Shown: in pieces, positions 41,717 to 51,424 of the stretch
How the letters are laid out: every line of letters starts with the position of its first letter
Numbering within the stretch: position 1 is the first letter of the stretch
NCBI GenBank assembly: GCA_043777675.1
Contig: JAYWHR010000003.1
Location: 1 to 64,000, forward strand
Reading direction: 5' to 3'
Source: JANMDU01 sp043777675
GTDB lineage: Bacteria > Pseudomonadota > Gammaproteobacteria > Burkholderiales > Burkholderiaceae_C
DNA: 64,000 nucleotides
The notes under the pieces: model-generated
Seen by the model: the letters and a program-made list of their open reading frames with translations, nothing else
Databases searched by the model: none
Told to the model about the DNA's origin: nothing
Position numbers and translations under genes: made by a program

Positions 41717-41856
41717 CAGTGAATTCCTTAAAGGGTTGAAAGAAGCTTCATTCAATCCCAACTCACCCACAATTCCAAGCGCTTTTGCCAACTGTTGTCT
41801 GCGCCATAGTTATCTCACATCCAGAACCGACCAGCACACATTTTCTACATCTTTTT

Positions 41857-41918
41857 ACAGCCAAATGATTAGGTAGCCGGCATAGAATATGCGCAGAGTG
41901 CTACTAAATTTATAGTAG
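41857..41918 (-). repeat. Dispersed ~60-bp repeat, copy 9 (intergenic)
   Basis: On the minus strand: CTACTATAAATTTAGTAGCA, CTCTGCGCATATTCTATGCC, GGCTACCTAATCATTTGGC. One of the cleanest copies, with pairing CTACTA/TAGTAG arms. Lies between the EF-hand and metallopeptidase genes. Confidence 0.88.
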
Positions 41919-41975
41919 ATGTAATCCATGCAATTGCATCCCGCGCGTCTTGTCATGCGTATAGGCTGGATATTG

Positions 41976-43115
41976 TTAAGCACGCGCGTGCGCAATAACC
42001 TCATGGATGAACTGCAGTTTGGCTACCACCTTGCGAGAAAGCAAAAATGGATAGAAAGGCGCCTGACCCATGCTGTCAGATAGCTCGTTCAGTACACTCG
42101 TCAGGCGCAACCAATCATTGATCAACTGCAAGTATTCATCGCTTCCTGAACGGCTCACATCCCAAAGTGCGTCCGCGCTAAAAGGCTGTACACGCGATTC
42201 CACATTATCGGCTGAGAGCCCAAAGCTAGCCGCGCTATTGAGAGCATCGCGTAAATGCAAATAATGCGCCCAGCTCTCTGCCCAATCTTCCCATGGGTGG
42301 CTACTGGCGTATTCGCTCACATGCCTCTCGCTCCAGTCAAAGGGCGAGCCCTCAGCGTAATGGCGCTGCAATGAGCTTTGGTAATCCGCGCGCTCATCGC
42401 CGAAGAGATCGCGGAAGCTATCCAGCCAATGCGTCTTTGCTACAAGCCGATCCCAATAGTAATGCCCAACCTCATGCCGCAGATGGCCGAGCAGCGTGCG
42501 ATAGGGCTCATGCAGTGCGGCGCGGGTTTGCTCGCGCACGGCATCGTCCGCTTCCAATGCATTCACAGTAATCACGCCATGCGCATGCCCAGTCATCACC
42601 GGTTGATCATGCCAATCGCGTAGAAAATCAAAGGCCAAACCTTGGCTTTCATCCTGCCACACGCCAGGCAGTTTGGAGCGCACCGGCAAGCCCAGCGACA
42701 GCAGCTGGCTTACCAAGCGGCGCTTGGCGTTTTCAATGCGACCCCACAAAATTTGATTTTCCACACTGCTTTGATCTGGAATCATTCGATTTAAGCTGCA
42801 TGAAATACATAAGCCGCGGTCATGGTGTGAGGCGATGCCAGCGGGGCGTAGCCAGTTGCAATTGGCCGCGGTTTGATAGTTGGCACAGCGGTGGAAAGCG
42901 GCGCCATCAGCATCACCTTCAATCTGCCAAGCATCGCCGGTCTGATCGTGAAAAACCACCAACGCTACCATTCGCGCAGTCACAGGTTCATAGGCAAGCG
43001 TGCGACCGCAGTTCAAACACTGGCTGTTACGAAAGAAAATCGGTGAGCCACAGATGCAACGATACGCCGGCCGGGTGGAGCGAATCGTATGGTGCTGCGC
43101 GTCAGAAATTTGCAT
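41976..43115 (-). CDS. Putative zinc-binding metallopeptidase with zinc ribbon
   Basis: A 379-residue protein. An N-terminal zinc ribbon (CICGSPIFFRNSQCLNCG, residues about 20-37) precedes a putative metallopeptidase domain whose HExxH motif is LRHEVGHYYWDRL (about residue 210). This matches the peptidase_Mx/DUF family of predicted zinc-dependent peptidases; substrates are unknown. Dispersed-repeat copy 10 touches its start codon, so the 5' leader is made of repeat sequence and no purine-rich ribosome site is visible. Confidence 0.82.
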   Translation of the reverse strand: MQISDAQHHTIRSTRPAYRCICGSPIFFRNSQCLNCGRTLAYEPVTARMVALVVFHDQTGDAWQIEGDADGAAFHRCANYQTAANCNWLRPAGIASHHDRGLCISCSLNRMIPDQSSVENQILWGRIENAKRRLVSQLLSLGLPVRSKLPGVWQDESQGLAFDFLRDWHDQPVMTGHAHGVITVNALEADDAVREQTRAALHEPYRTLLGHLRHEVGHYYWDRLVAKTHWLDSFRDLFGDERADYQSSLQRHYAEGSPFDWSERHVSEYASSHPWEDWAESWAHYLHLRDALNSAASFGLSADNVESRVQPFSADALWDVSRSGSDEYLQLINDWLRLTSVLNELSDSMGQAPFYPFLLSRKVVAKLQFIHEVIAHARA

Positions 43116-43175
43116 GCTATTAAATTAGTAGCTGTTAGCGCTTATTCTACGCCGGCATGATGACTATTTTGCTTC
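43116..43175 (+). repeat. Dispersed ~60-bp repeat, copy 10 (abuts a start codon)
   Basis: GCTATTAAATTAGTAGCTGT, TAGCGCTTATTCTACGCCGGC, then ATTTTGCTTC. Its first base is adjacent to the start codon of the minus-strand metallopeptidase. Confidence 0.82.
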
Positions 43176-43179
43176 AAAT

Positions 43180-44496
43180 TCATTCATAAACTTCAGCTTC
43201 AGGATCGGTCGCTTCCAGCTCGTAACTAGCAGCCAGCATGGCCAAGCGTCCAATCACGCCATACATGTAAAAGCGGTTTGGCAGGCTTGCTCCTGGCTTG
43301 GCGCCAGGCTGCGGCAAATGCGCAGATTTATCAAATGCCAGCGGCACAAACTGCGCGCCCGGCGCATTTAAATTCTCATCCACCCCGCGCTCAGCATGGA
43401 TGCGATAGAAACCACCCACCACATAGCGATCCATCATGTAAACCACCGGCTCAGCCACGGCATCATTCAAGCGCTCATTGGTGTGCACGCCTTCTTGGAT
43501 GATCACTTGATTGATCTCCACGCCATCTTTGGACGTGCTCATCTTGTTTTTGGTTTTGCGATTGATTACGTCAAGATCTTTAGCATCACGCACCGTCATG
43601 ATGCCCATGCCATAAGTGCCGTTATCCGCTTTGACCACGACAAAAGGCTTCTCGTTGATGCCGTACTCTTTGTATTTGCGCTTGATTTTGGTGAGCAGCG
43701 CGTCTACATTGGATGTGAGGCAATCCATGCCCACACCCTCTTGGAAATTCACCTCACCACATTGCGCAAACATCGGATTAATGAGCCACGGATCAATCCC
43801 CAGCAATTTGCCAAAGCGCTTGGTCAGTTCTTCGTAGGCTTGAAAATGCTGTGATTTGCGGCGCACATGCCAGCCGGCATGTAGCGGCGGCAGTAGGAAT
43901 TGCTCGTGAATATCTTCCAAAATACCAGGCACACCTGCGCTCAAATCATTGTTTAGCAAAATTGTGCAGGGGTCAAAATCTTTCAGCCCCAACCGCCCTT
44001 TACCCAAACCAGAATCGCTCTTGATTCGCAGTGTGGGCTCCAGCGTGATGCTCTCGCCATTGGGTAAGTCAATCTTCGTGGTTTCTTTGATGTCTGGATT
44101 AATCGAGCCCAAGCGCACGTTGAGGCCTGCCATATTAAAGATGCGAGCCAGCCGCGCTACGTTCATCAAATAATACGGATTCCGCGTGTGATTCTCGGGT
44201 ATCACGAGCAAATTTTTCGCATCCGGGCAGATCTTCTCGATTGCTGCCATCGCGGCTTGCACAGCCAGCGGCAGCATTTCTTCCGTCAGATTATTCCACC
44301 CGCCAGGATATAAATTGGTATCCACTGGCGCGAGCTTGAAGCCTGCGTTGCGCACATCTACCGAGCTATAGAAAGGCGGCGTATGCTCCATCCACTCTAG
44401 GCGAAACCAGCGCTCAATGGCGGGCATGCTGTCTAAAATGCGCTGCTCTAATTCGTTGATAGGGCTATTAGTGGCGGTGATCAGGTGCGGAACCAT
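43180..44496 (-). CDS. gshA: Glutamate-cysteine ligase (proteobacterial GshA type)
   Basis: First enzyme of glutathione synthesis, 438 residues, of the ferroxidans/betaproteobacterial type that is unrelated in length to E. coli GshA. Recognised from VDVRNAGFKLAPVDTNLYPG, WNNL, VKADNGTYGMGIMTV and MDRYVVGGFYRIH. It diverges from pgk with 153 bp between. A dispersed repeat lies 5 bp beyond its stop. Confidence 0.92.
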   Translation of the reverse strand: MVPHLITATNSPINELEQRILDSMPAIERWFRLEWMEHTPPFYSSVDVRNAGFKLAPVDTNLYPGGWNNLTEEMLPLAVQAAMAAIEKICPDAKNLLVIPENHTRNPYYLMNVARLARIFNMAGLNVRLGSINPDIKETTKIDLPNGESITLEPTLRIKSDSGLGKGRLGLKDFDPCTILLNNDLSAGVPGILEDIHEQFLLPPLHAGWHVRRKSQHFQAYEELTKRFGKLLGIDPWLINPMFAQCGEVNFQEGVGMDCLTSNVDALLTKIKRKYKEYGINEKPFVVVKADNGTYGMGIMTVRDAKDLDVINRKTKNKMSTSKDGVEINQVIIQEGVHTNERLNDAVAEPVVYMMDRYVVGGFYRIHAERGVDENLNAPGAQFVPLAFDKSAHLPQPGAKPGASLPNRFYMYGVIGRLAMLAASYELEATDPEAEVYE

Positions 44497-44649
44497 GACG
44501 CGGTCTTTCGTTATTCAAATGATATTTTAGGGAGTTTGGGGTAAATCTGCCAGTTACAAGCCTGAGACAAAATAAGACACATACAGCTTGCCTACAATCA
44601 AAGAGTTCGCCAAATTTCCATACGGCTTGACAACATTTTCGGGACAAAT

Positions 44650-45843
44650 ATGCAATTCATCCGCTTTTCAGACCTGTGCGCGACTGGGAAAGTTGCTGGC
44701 CAACGTGTTTTCATCCGTGCTGACCTCAATGTGCCGCAAGATGACAGTGGCAAGATCACTGAAGACACCCGTATCCGAGCGAGCATCCCCTGCATCGAAA
44801 TGGCTTTAAAGGCCGGTGCAGCAGTGATGGTCACTTCGCACCTTGGTCGCCCCGCAGAAGGTCAATTCAAACCTGAAGACAGCCTAGCTCCCGTGGCTGC
44901 ACGCATGAGCACTCTTTTGGGCAAACCTGTGAAGCTGGTGTCCGATTGGGTCGATGGCGTGACCGTCAAACCTTGCGAGGTCGTATTGCTAGAAAACTGC
45001 CGCGTCAACATTGGCGAGAAGAAAAACGCCCCCGCACTCGCGCAAAAGATGGCGGCTCTATGCGACATTTTCGTCCACGATGCATTTGGCACGGCCCACC
45101 GAGCCGAAGCTTCTACCTATGGCATCGCTCAATACGCAAAAATCGCCTGCGCCGGCCCATTGCTTGCTGCTGAAATGGATGCAATTGGGAAAGCGCTAGC
45201 CAATCCGAAGCGCCCGCTGGTCGCCATTGTGGCAGGCAGCAAAGTGTCCACCAAACTCACCATCCTCAAGGCGCTATCGGAAAAAGTTGATGGCCTGATC
45301 GTGGGTGGAGGCATTGCTAACACTTTCATGCTCGCAGCAGGCCTGAAAATCGGCAAATCCTTGGCAGAACCAGACTTGCTGGATCAAGCAAAAGCAGTGA
45401 TTGAAGCGATGAAAGCACGCAACGCGGCCGTTCCCATCCCCATCGATGTCGTCTGCGCCAAAACCTTTGCAGCAGATGCCCCCGCTACTGTCAAGGCTGC
45501 ATCAGATGTGGCAGATGACGACTTGATCCTAGACATCGGCCCGAAGACAGCGGCCATGCTCGCCGATCAACTCAAAGCCGCGGGCACGATTGTATGGAAT
45601 GGCCCCGTTGGAGTGTTCGAGTTCGATGCTTTTGCGAACGGCACGAAAGCAATAGCAACCGCCATTGCCCAATCCAGCGCCTTCAGTATTGCAGGTGGCG
45701 GAGACACGCTCGCGGCCATCGCTAAATACGGCATAGAAAAAGATGTGAGCTACATCTCGACCGGTGGCGGCGCCTTTCTCGAAGTGTTGGAAGGCAAGAC
45801 CTTGCCAGCATTTGAGATTTTGGCCAAGCGCGCGGCTACTTGA
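44650..45843 (+). CDS. pgk: Phosphoglycerate kinase
   Basis: Glycolytic enzyme interconverting 1,3-bisphosphoglycerate and 3-phosphoglycerate with ADP/ATP; 397 residues, normal length. Motifs: RVFIRADLNVPQDDSGKITEDTR (given here as its start), HLGRPAEG, VHDAFGTAHR, AGSKVSTKLTIL, and GGGDTLAA near the C-terminus. Its last 8 bases overlap the end of the convergent secretion ATPase gene. Confidence 0.97.
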   Translation: MQFIRFSDLCATGKVAGQRVFIRADLNVPQDDSGKITEDTRIRASIPCIEMALKAGAAVMVTSHLGRPAEGQFKPEDSLAPVAARMSTLLGKPVKLVSDWVDGVTVKPCEVVLLENCRVNIGEKKNAPALAQKMAALCDIFVHDAFGTAHRAEASTYGIAQYAKIACAGPLLAAEMDAIGKALANPKRPLVAIVAGSKVSTKLTILKALSEKVDGLIVGGGIANTFMLAAGLKIGKSLAEPDLLDQAKAVIEAMKARNAAVPIPIDVVCAKTFAADAPATVKAASDVADDDLILDIGPKTAAMLADQLKAAGTIVWNGPVGVFEFDAFANGTKAIATAIAQSSAFSIAGGGDTLAAIAKYGIEKDVSYISTGGGAFLEVLEGKTLPAFEILAKRAAT

Positions 45844-48286
45844 TGCAAACCATGCGCACCTGTTTCATGTCAGTCAGCCCCATCATGACCTTTTCCATGC
45901 CATCCATCTTGAGCGTGCGCATACCACCGCCCACAGCGGCGACAAAAATATCAGCCACCCGTGCGCGCTCTTGAATCAGTTTTTTCACAGTTTCATCGCC
46001 CACGAGCAGCTCATGCAAACCAATGCGGCCTTTGTAGCCTGTCTTGTTACATTTATCACAGCCGACAGAGTGATAAAAGCGCAGGTTACCGTCTTTGCCG
46101 TAGCTATCCGTCCAGCTTTGTAACAGCTCTTGTTGGGCGCCACCTGGGTCTGCCACCCAAGCTGCCGTGTGCTGCAAATCATCGGCATATTCCTTCATGA
46201 ATTCCCGCATTTCTTTGGAATTAGGCGTGTATTCTTGTTTGCAATCGCACAGCTTCTTGGCCAAGCGCTGGGCGAGAATGCCCAACAGCGCATCAGCAAA
46301 GTTAAACGGATCCATACCCATGTCAAGTAAGCGGATGATGGATTCAGGCGCGCTATTTGTGTGAAGCGTGGAAAATACGAGGTGGCCCGTGAGCGACGCT
46401 TCCACACCCATACTGACCGTTTCTTTATCGCGCGATTCGCCGACCATGATGATGTCGGGGTCGGCACGCAAAAAGGCTCGCATGATAAGCGCGAAATCGA
46501 TGCCCGCTTTTTTATTCACTTGTACTTGCCGCAAACCTTTTTGCGTGATTTCCACAGGATCTTCTGCCGTCCAGATTTTGGTGTCGACCTTGTTAAGAAA
46601 CTTCAAAATGGAATGCAGCGTCGTCGTCTTGCCTGAGCCAGTGGGACCGCACACATAAAACAACCCATAGGGTTTGGTGATGGTTCTCTCCAAACGCTCG
46701 CGGTTGTGAAGCGTCAGGCCGAGCTTATCGATAGGAATGGGTTCTCCCGAGGCCAAAATTCGCATCACCACATCTTCGACACCGCCAGCAGACGGAATAG
46801 TCGCTACCCGCAACTCGATGTCAAGTGGGCCGTATTTCTTAAACTTGATCTTGCCATCTTGCGGCTTGCGGCGCTCAGAAATATCCAGATCGCACATGAT
46901 CTTTAGGCGAGTGACCAAGGCCTGGCGAAAACTCGCGGGCACTTCGATGTAAGTCTGCAAGCTGCCATCAATGCGAAAGCGAATACCGGTTTTTTCCTTG
47001 CCGGGCATGGGCTCAATATGAATATCGGAGACTCGCTGGTTGTACGCGTCAATGATCACCTTATTGACAAATTTCACCAGCTCGTTGTCGGCGGCAGCGG
47101 ATTCCAGTGAGGAGTCGTTGAAATCATCATCTTCCAATGGTGCATTGAGATCAGCGAGCAGTTCATCAATTGAGCCGCCCTGCACGCCAGCACCAAAAAA
47201 CTGCACCGTCGTTTCTTCAAATTCAGTCTGCGTGGTGACGCAATACTTTACCTTAGAGACACGAGGGAAAATCTGCTGCACGATTCGCGAGCCACGCACA
47301 GCCTCTGGATCCAAGCTCATCACAACCAAGCCATTGGGCGTGTCTTCCACCGGAAGCCAGCCTTGTGCGTGAACGAACTCAAGTTTTAGCGATGCGTGCA
47401 ACATCTCCGAACGGATGCGCCCAGCTTTGAACGGCTCATAATCGACGCCAAAGAACTTAGCCAGTGATGGGCCAATCTGGGACGGACGAACTCCAAACTC
47501 GGCCATCAGCAGATGCTCAATAGATTTACCCTGTTGGCGCGCCTGGATGATGCAGTTTTTGAGCTGATCGGCAGTAATCACGCCAGCAGTCACAAGGCCA
47601 TCGTACTTCGTCGCTTTCTTGCGCGCCTCGTCAGCTACTTGCTTGCTGGCCTTCTCCGCACGTTGACGAATGGCTGTAGCCAACGTCTTGCAAAGCTGCA
47701 CTGCTCCCTCAATCTCAAGCTCGCCAAAGGCGATATCCCTCTTATTGTTGATCACTTGGAGCACACCATAAAGTTGCTCGCCATTTATTATCGGCATGAC
47801 AAGCATTTGCTTGGTGCGATAGCCGGAGCGCTTATCAACCTCTTTGAGAAAACTCAAAGAGGGATCAATGATTTTGAGACTTTCTTCATCGTAAACATCC
47901 TCGATATTGACATGCTTCCTCGCCATAGCCACATAGCCAGCGATGCTTTGCATGCCAATAGGCAACTTCAAATCCTTCGCAACATTCAGCCCTGTTTTGA
48001 TTTTCGAGATAATGGCAGTGCCATCCTCAGAGACTGAATACAGCGTTAAACGATCTGCATGGAGCAGCTTGCAAATGTCTTCGCTGACATCCAGCATGAG
48101 TTGATCGATGTTCTCAGTTTCGTGGATGCGCGTGGTCACCTTTTGAAGTTGACGATAAAACAGAGCCTCAAAGCTTGGCCCTCGTTTTTCAGGCGGCATC
48201 AACTGCGAGTCAAAAAAAGCTTGTTCTGCCCCAGTGTTTTCAGCCAAAGGGCTGATCGTTGATGGCGATTTGAAGCCATGGGTCAC
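45836..48286 (-). CDS. GspE/PilB-family ATPase with N-terminal GAF domain
   Basis: An 816-residue ATPase of the type II secretion/type IV pilus family with an unusual front end. A GAF domain (about 45-210; LLHADRLTLYSVSEDGTAII) is followed by an MshEN-type domain (about 225-330; FGVRPSQIGPSLAKFFGVDY) and the hexameric ATPase (about 400-800). Walker A is GPTGSGKTTTLHS, Walker B region PDIIMVGESRDKETV, and the zinc motif ends CDKCNKTGYKGR. MshEN domains bind cyclic di-GMP and GAF domains often bind cyclic nucleotides. It is coupled by ATGA to the cyclic-nucleotide phosphodiesterase upstream, so second-messenger control is likely. Confidence 0.9.
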   Translation of the reverse strand: MTHGFKSPSTISPLAENTGAEQAFFDSQLMPPEKRGPSFEALFYRQLQKVTTRIHETENIDQLMLDVSEDICKLLHADRLTLYSVSEDGTAIISKIKTGLNVAKDLKLPIGMQSIAGYVAMARKHVNIEDVYDEESLKIIDPSLSFLKEVDKRSGYRTKQMLVMPIINGEQLYGVLQVINNKRDIAFGELEIEGAVQLCKTLATAIRQRAEKASKQVADEARKKATKYDGLVTAGVITADQLKNCIIQARQQGKSIEHLLMAEFGVRPSQIGPSLAKFFGVDYEPFKAGRIRSEMLHASLKLEFVHAQGWLPVEDTPNGLVVMSLDPEAVRGSRIVQQIFPRVSKVKYCVTTQTEFEETTVQFFGAGVQGGSIDELLADLNAPLEDDDFNDSSLESAAADNELVKFVNKVIIDAYNQRVSDIHIEPMPGKEKTGIRFRIDGSLQTYIEVPASFRQALVTRLKIMCDLDISERRKPQDGKIKFKKYGPLDIELRVATIPSAGGVEDVVMRILASGEPIPIDKLGLTLHNRERLERTITKPYGLFYVCGPTGSGKTTTLHSILKFLNKVDTKIWTAEDPVEITQKGLRQVQVNKKAGIDFALIMRAFLRADPDIIMVGESRDKETVSMGVEASLTGHLVFSTLHTNSAPESIIRLLDMGMDPFNFADALLGILAQRLAKKLCDCKQEYTPNSKEMREFMKEYADDLQHTAAWVADPGGAQQELLQSWTDSYGKDGNLRFYHSVGCDKCNKTGYKGRIGLHELLVGDETVKKLIQERARVADIFVAAVGGGMRTLKMDGMEKVMMGLTDMKQVRMVCIK

Positions 48287-49074
48287 AGGGTCAGTTCCTG
48301 CCCGGCGCGAAGCCAGCGGATGTCATGCGTCACATTGGGTCCGAAGGGAAGCGTTTGGTCGAAATGCTGGATTTCTTCCATGATTTGCTCAGTTTCAGCG
48401 GGCTTTGTATGGGTGATGTAAATCGGATAGTGTTTTGTTTTGTCGATCTGATCAAGCTCTTGAGCCAGCACGTTAGGAGACAAATGCAAGCTCAATTGCG
48501 CCAATTGCTTCTCCCTGTTTGAGAAGGCCGTCTCGATAACGAGCATGGCAACATTCATTTGATTCAATCTTTTCCAAAACTCAGGATTGCGCTCTGTATC
48601 GCCAGAAAAGACCCAACTAGCGCCGCCTGCCGCAATTGCATAGCCCACTGCCGGCACGGTGTGGACAGCCGGTAGAGCTTCAATCGATTTATTCCCTATC
48701 GTCAAACGATCGCCACACTGCAAAGCTTGGAAGCTCAAGAAAGGCTCGGAAGCGGTAGGAATTTGGGTGAAATCTGGCCAAATCTGGTTGTTGAAGATGC
48801 ATTGTTTAAGCGCAGCAATTGTCTCGGGCAAGGCGTGTACGCGCAATGCTTGCGTGCGCATAGCTGCCACAGCATCAATCATCAATGGCAAATTAGCAAT
48901 ATGATCGAGATGCGAATGCGTGATGAGTACATCATCAATCGCAGCCATCTCGGCCAATGTCAAATCTCCAACACCGGTGCCGGCGTCAACCAAGAGATGA
49001 TCGTCGACCAGAAAAGAAGTTGTACGACAGTCTTTAGCAATAGCACCGGAGCACCCCAAAACTCTGATTTTCAT
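48283..49074 (-). CDS. Class II cyclic-nucleotide phosphodiesterase-like metallo-beta-lactamase
   Basis: A 263-residue metal-dependent hydrolase of the metallo-beta-lactamase fold: HSHLDH, AVHTVPAVGYAI, FSGDTERN, and ITHTKP. The pattern MKIRVLGCSGAI with the HSHLDH site fits class II 3',5'-cAMP phosphodiesterases. It lies 14 bp after a class III adenylate cyclase gene, which supports cAMP as substrate. Its stop overlaps the start of the secretion ATPase (ATGA). Confidence 0.83.
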   Translation of the reverse strand: MKIRVLGCSGAIAKDCRTTSFLVDDHLLVDAGTGVGDLTLAEMAAIDDVLITHSHLDHIANLPLMIDAVAAMRTQALRVHALPETIAALKQCIFNNQIWPDFTQIPTASEPFLSFQALQCGDRLTIGNKSIEALPAVHTVPAVGYAIAAGGASWVFSGDTERNPEFWKRLNQMNVAMLVIETAFSNREKQLAQLSLHLSPNVLAQELDQIDKTKHYPIYITHTKPAETEQIMEEIQHFDQTLPFGPNVTHDIRWLRAGQELTL

Positions 49075-49088
49075 GAGGCGTCTCTCCC

Positions 49089-51359
49089 TTATTTCGTCTC
49101 AAAATTCGTTGCGCCATCCCAACTCGGGTCGAATGGCTGCTGACGAGTTAAGACTAAACGCTTTGAGTACAGTTGGTAAAGGAACTTTTTCTCGGTTTTG
49201 TCACTCTTGAGTCCTTGTAACCTATCTAAATTGAGCATCTGTACATCGCATTGTTCCCAATTTTGATTTCGGTATGATTTAAGAAAGGCATTCCACAACT
49301 TTATTTCGTCAGCCAAGCCTTCTGACAAACTGTAAGCAGGAGCCCAAGGTACATAGATTGTGACGGCTGAATCCTTACCCTTGACGCGTACCTTATCCAG
49401 CTCTTGCCATACAAAATCTGGCGCAAGCTTTTTAGTGGATTCGCTGACCACGATTTCCACGCCATAGGTTTTGGATAAACCCTCAAGGCGCGAACCCAAA
49501 TTAACTGAATCACCAATCACGGTGTAGCTCTTACGAAGGCTTGAGCCCATATCACCCACGCACATCATGCCAGTGTTGATGCCAATACCAATGCCAATCT
49601 GAGGCATACCTTTGGCTCGATATTCATCGTTGATGGTACGAATCGCGGCGGACATTTCCAAAGCCGTCCTCACTGCCAATGCGGCATGGTCAGGTGAATC
49701 AACTGGAGCACCCCAAAAAGCCATCACGCAATCGCCCATATACTTGTCGATGGTTCCGCGGTTATTGCGGATAACGGTTGTTAGTCGACTGAAGACGTCG
49801 TTGAGCAAGCCCTGTAAGAGAGTGGGCTCCATCGTCTCGCTCATCTTGGTGAATCCCCGCATATCACAGAACATCACTGTGAGTTCTTTGCTGGTAGCTT
49901 TCATGTTGTAGCTGTCGGGATCTTTCACCATCTCATCGACGAGTTCAGGCGGCACATACGTACCAAATAGATTGGCAATTTGTCGCTTAGATTTACTTTC
50001 TACAAAATAACCATAGCTCATATTGATTGCGAAAGCTGTCAGCGACATCACAAGTGCGGTAGCCAAGGGCAGCACCAAGCCGGCGCTAAGGTAAAGCCAA
50101 AAATTCAAACCCACTAAAACGGCGGTCATCGCTACACTGAGCGCCACCGCCTTTGGCGCGGAAAGCGTTGGCAAACAAAATGCTAGGATCAAGCCGGCAA
50201 ATAAGAGAACGATGAATTCATAGCCCACCGAATAGTCTGGCTTGACTGCGAGCCGCCCATCCAGTAAGCCAGAGATGACGTTGGCATGCACCTCAACGCC
50301 GGGGTACGTCTCTCCGACTGGAGTTACACGCAAATCCATCAATCCGGGCGCAGTTGTGCCGACAAGCACAATTTTTCCACTCAATGAGTTTGCCGAAATC
50401 CTGCCTGCTAGCAAATCCGCTGCAGAATAGTATTTGAAGGAGCCGCCTGCTACATTTCCTAAGCCTCGATAAGGGACAAGCGTTGCTACGCGATCGTCAA
50501 CAGGAATGGCTAAGCTCTTGCCATCTTGTCTGAGTAAAATGCTTTCAAGTCCTTGATAATTCCTCGATAAAAATCTCTCCTGAGGAAAACCAGGCTCGAT
50601 TTTTGGCAAACCCGTCAGGACACGAAACATGGCCAAAGACAAAGACTCGTAATATTGATTTTTATACTCAGAGATCAAAGGAATCGCTCTAACAACGCCA
50701 TCGGTATCGATAACAGGATTGATAGAGCCTGCCATCGGCGCTGCCTTGGCCAGCTGCTCGATATTGGCGCTGAATCCCGACCAAGTAAAAAAGCGTATCG
50801 GGCGCGATTGCAATTGCGTTTTTTGCATCACTGGTTGCGGCAAAATACCGTTAACCCGACCACCGCGGTCGCTGGTCATGTAGTAGCTCAGCACCACGGC
50901 TCGCTTCTCTAATGAGCGCGCAAATAAGGTGTCGTAATCTAAGCCAGCTTCAATTTGCCCCAATCGTTCGCGAAATCCTGGCTGATCTTTGAGTTCGCCG
51001 CTGGCCATCTCACGCAATCTTTTCAGACCCGAACTCTCATCGTGTTCTGCAAACAAGACGTCAAATCCTAAGACTGCTATTTTTTGCCGCTCGAACAGTT
51101 CATCAACCATCGCGGCCATCTTGTTGCGACCCCACGGCCAGCGACCAACTTCAGCCAAACTTTTTTCATCGATGTCGATGATGACGATCCGATCGTCCAG
51201 CGTGTTGGGCATGGTGGCCCGTAAGCGTGTATCGTAGATGATGTCATCTAGGCGCTGTAATACACCAATCGGTAGAATACCTGCTGTGTGCATGAGCGCC
51301 AGCACCAGCGGAATCAAGGTGACCAGTACGCGCGGCCAGTGCTTCGTGAAAATATGCAT
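49089..51359 (-). CDS. CHASE2-sensor adenylate cyclase (class III)
   Basis: A 756-residue membrane protein. An N-terminal helix, a periplasmic CHASE2 domain (about 40-345; DRIVIIDIDEKSLAEVGRWPWGR), three further helices (about 365-445) and a C-terminal class III cyclase domain (about 480-680). Catalytic features: metal Asp in VMFCDMRGFTKMSE and the second in KYMGD; the purine-specifying Lys (DKYMGD) and Asp (VIGDSVNLGSRLE) are those of adenylate, not guanylate, cyclases. It should make cAMP in response to an outside signal. In the operon of kinase, phosphatase and FHA genes. Confidence 0.92.
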   Translation of the reverse strand: MHIFTKHWPRVLVTLIPLVLALMHTAGILPIGVLQRLDDIIYDTRLRATMPNTLDDRIVIIDIDEKSLAEVGRWPWGRNKMAAMVDELFERQKIAVLGFDVLFAEHDESSGLKRLREMASGELKDQPGFRERLGQIEAGLDYDTLFARSLEKRAVVLSYYMTSDRGGRVNGILPQPVMQKTQLQSRPIRFFTWSGFSANIEQLAKAAPMAGSINPVIDTDGVVRAIPLISEYKNQYYESLSLAMFRVLTGLPKIEPGFPQERFLSRNYQGLESILLRQDGKSLAIPVDDRVATLVPYRGLGNVAGGSFKYYSAADLLAGRISANSLSGKIVLVGTTAPGLMDLRVTPVGETYPGVEVHANVISGLLDGRLAVKPDYSVGYEFIVLLFAGLILAFCLPTLSAPKAVALSVAMTAVLVGLNFWLYLSAGLVLPLATALVMSLTAFAINMSYGYFVESKSKRQIANLFGTYVPPELVDEMVKDPDSYNMKATSKELTVMFCDMRGFTKMSETMEPTLLQGLLNDVFSRLTTVIRNNRGTIDKYMGDCVMAFWGAPVDSPDHAALAVRTALEMSAAIRTINDEYRAKGMPQIGIGIGINTGMMCVGDMGSSLRKSYTVIGDSVNLGSRLEGLSKTYGVEIVVSESTKKLAPDFVWQELDKVRVKGKDSAVTIYVPWAPAYSLSEGLADEIKLWNAFLKSYRNQNWEQCDVQMLNLDRLQGLKSDKTEKKFLYQLYSKRLVLTRQQPFDPSWDGATNFETK

Positions 51360-51424
51360 GATGCAGGACTCATGCCCTATGGTTTATCAAAAACTATCGC
51401 GGCACAGCTCGCCCGACGTGGCCA

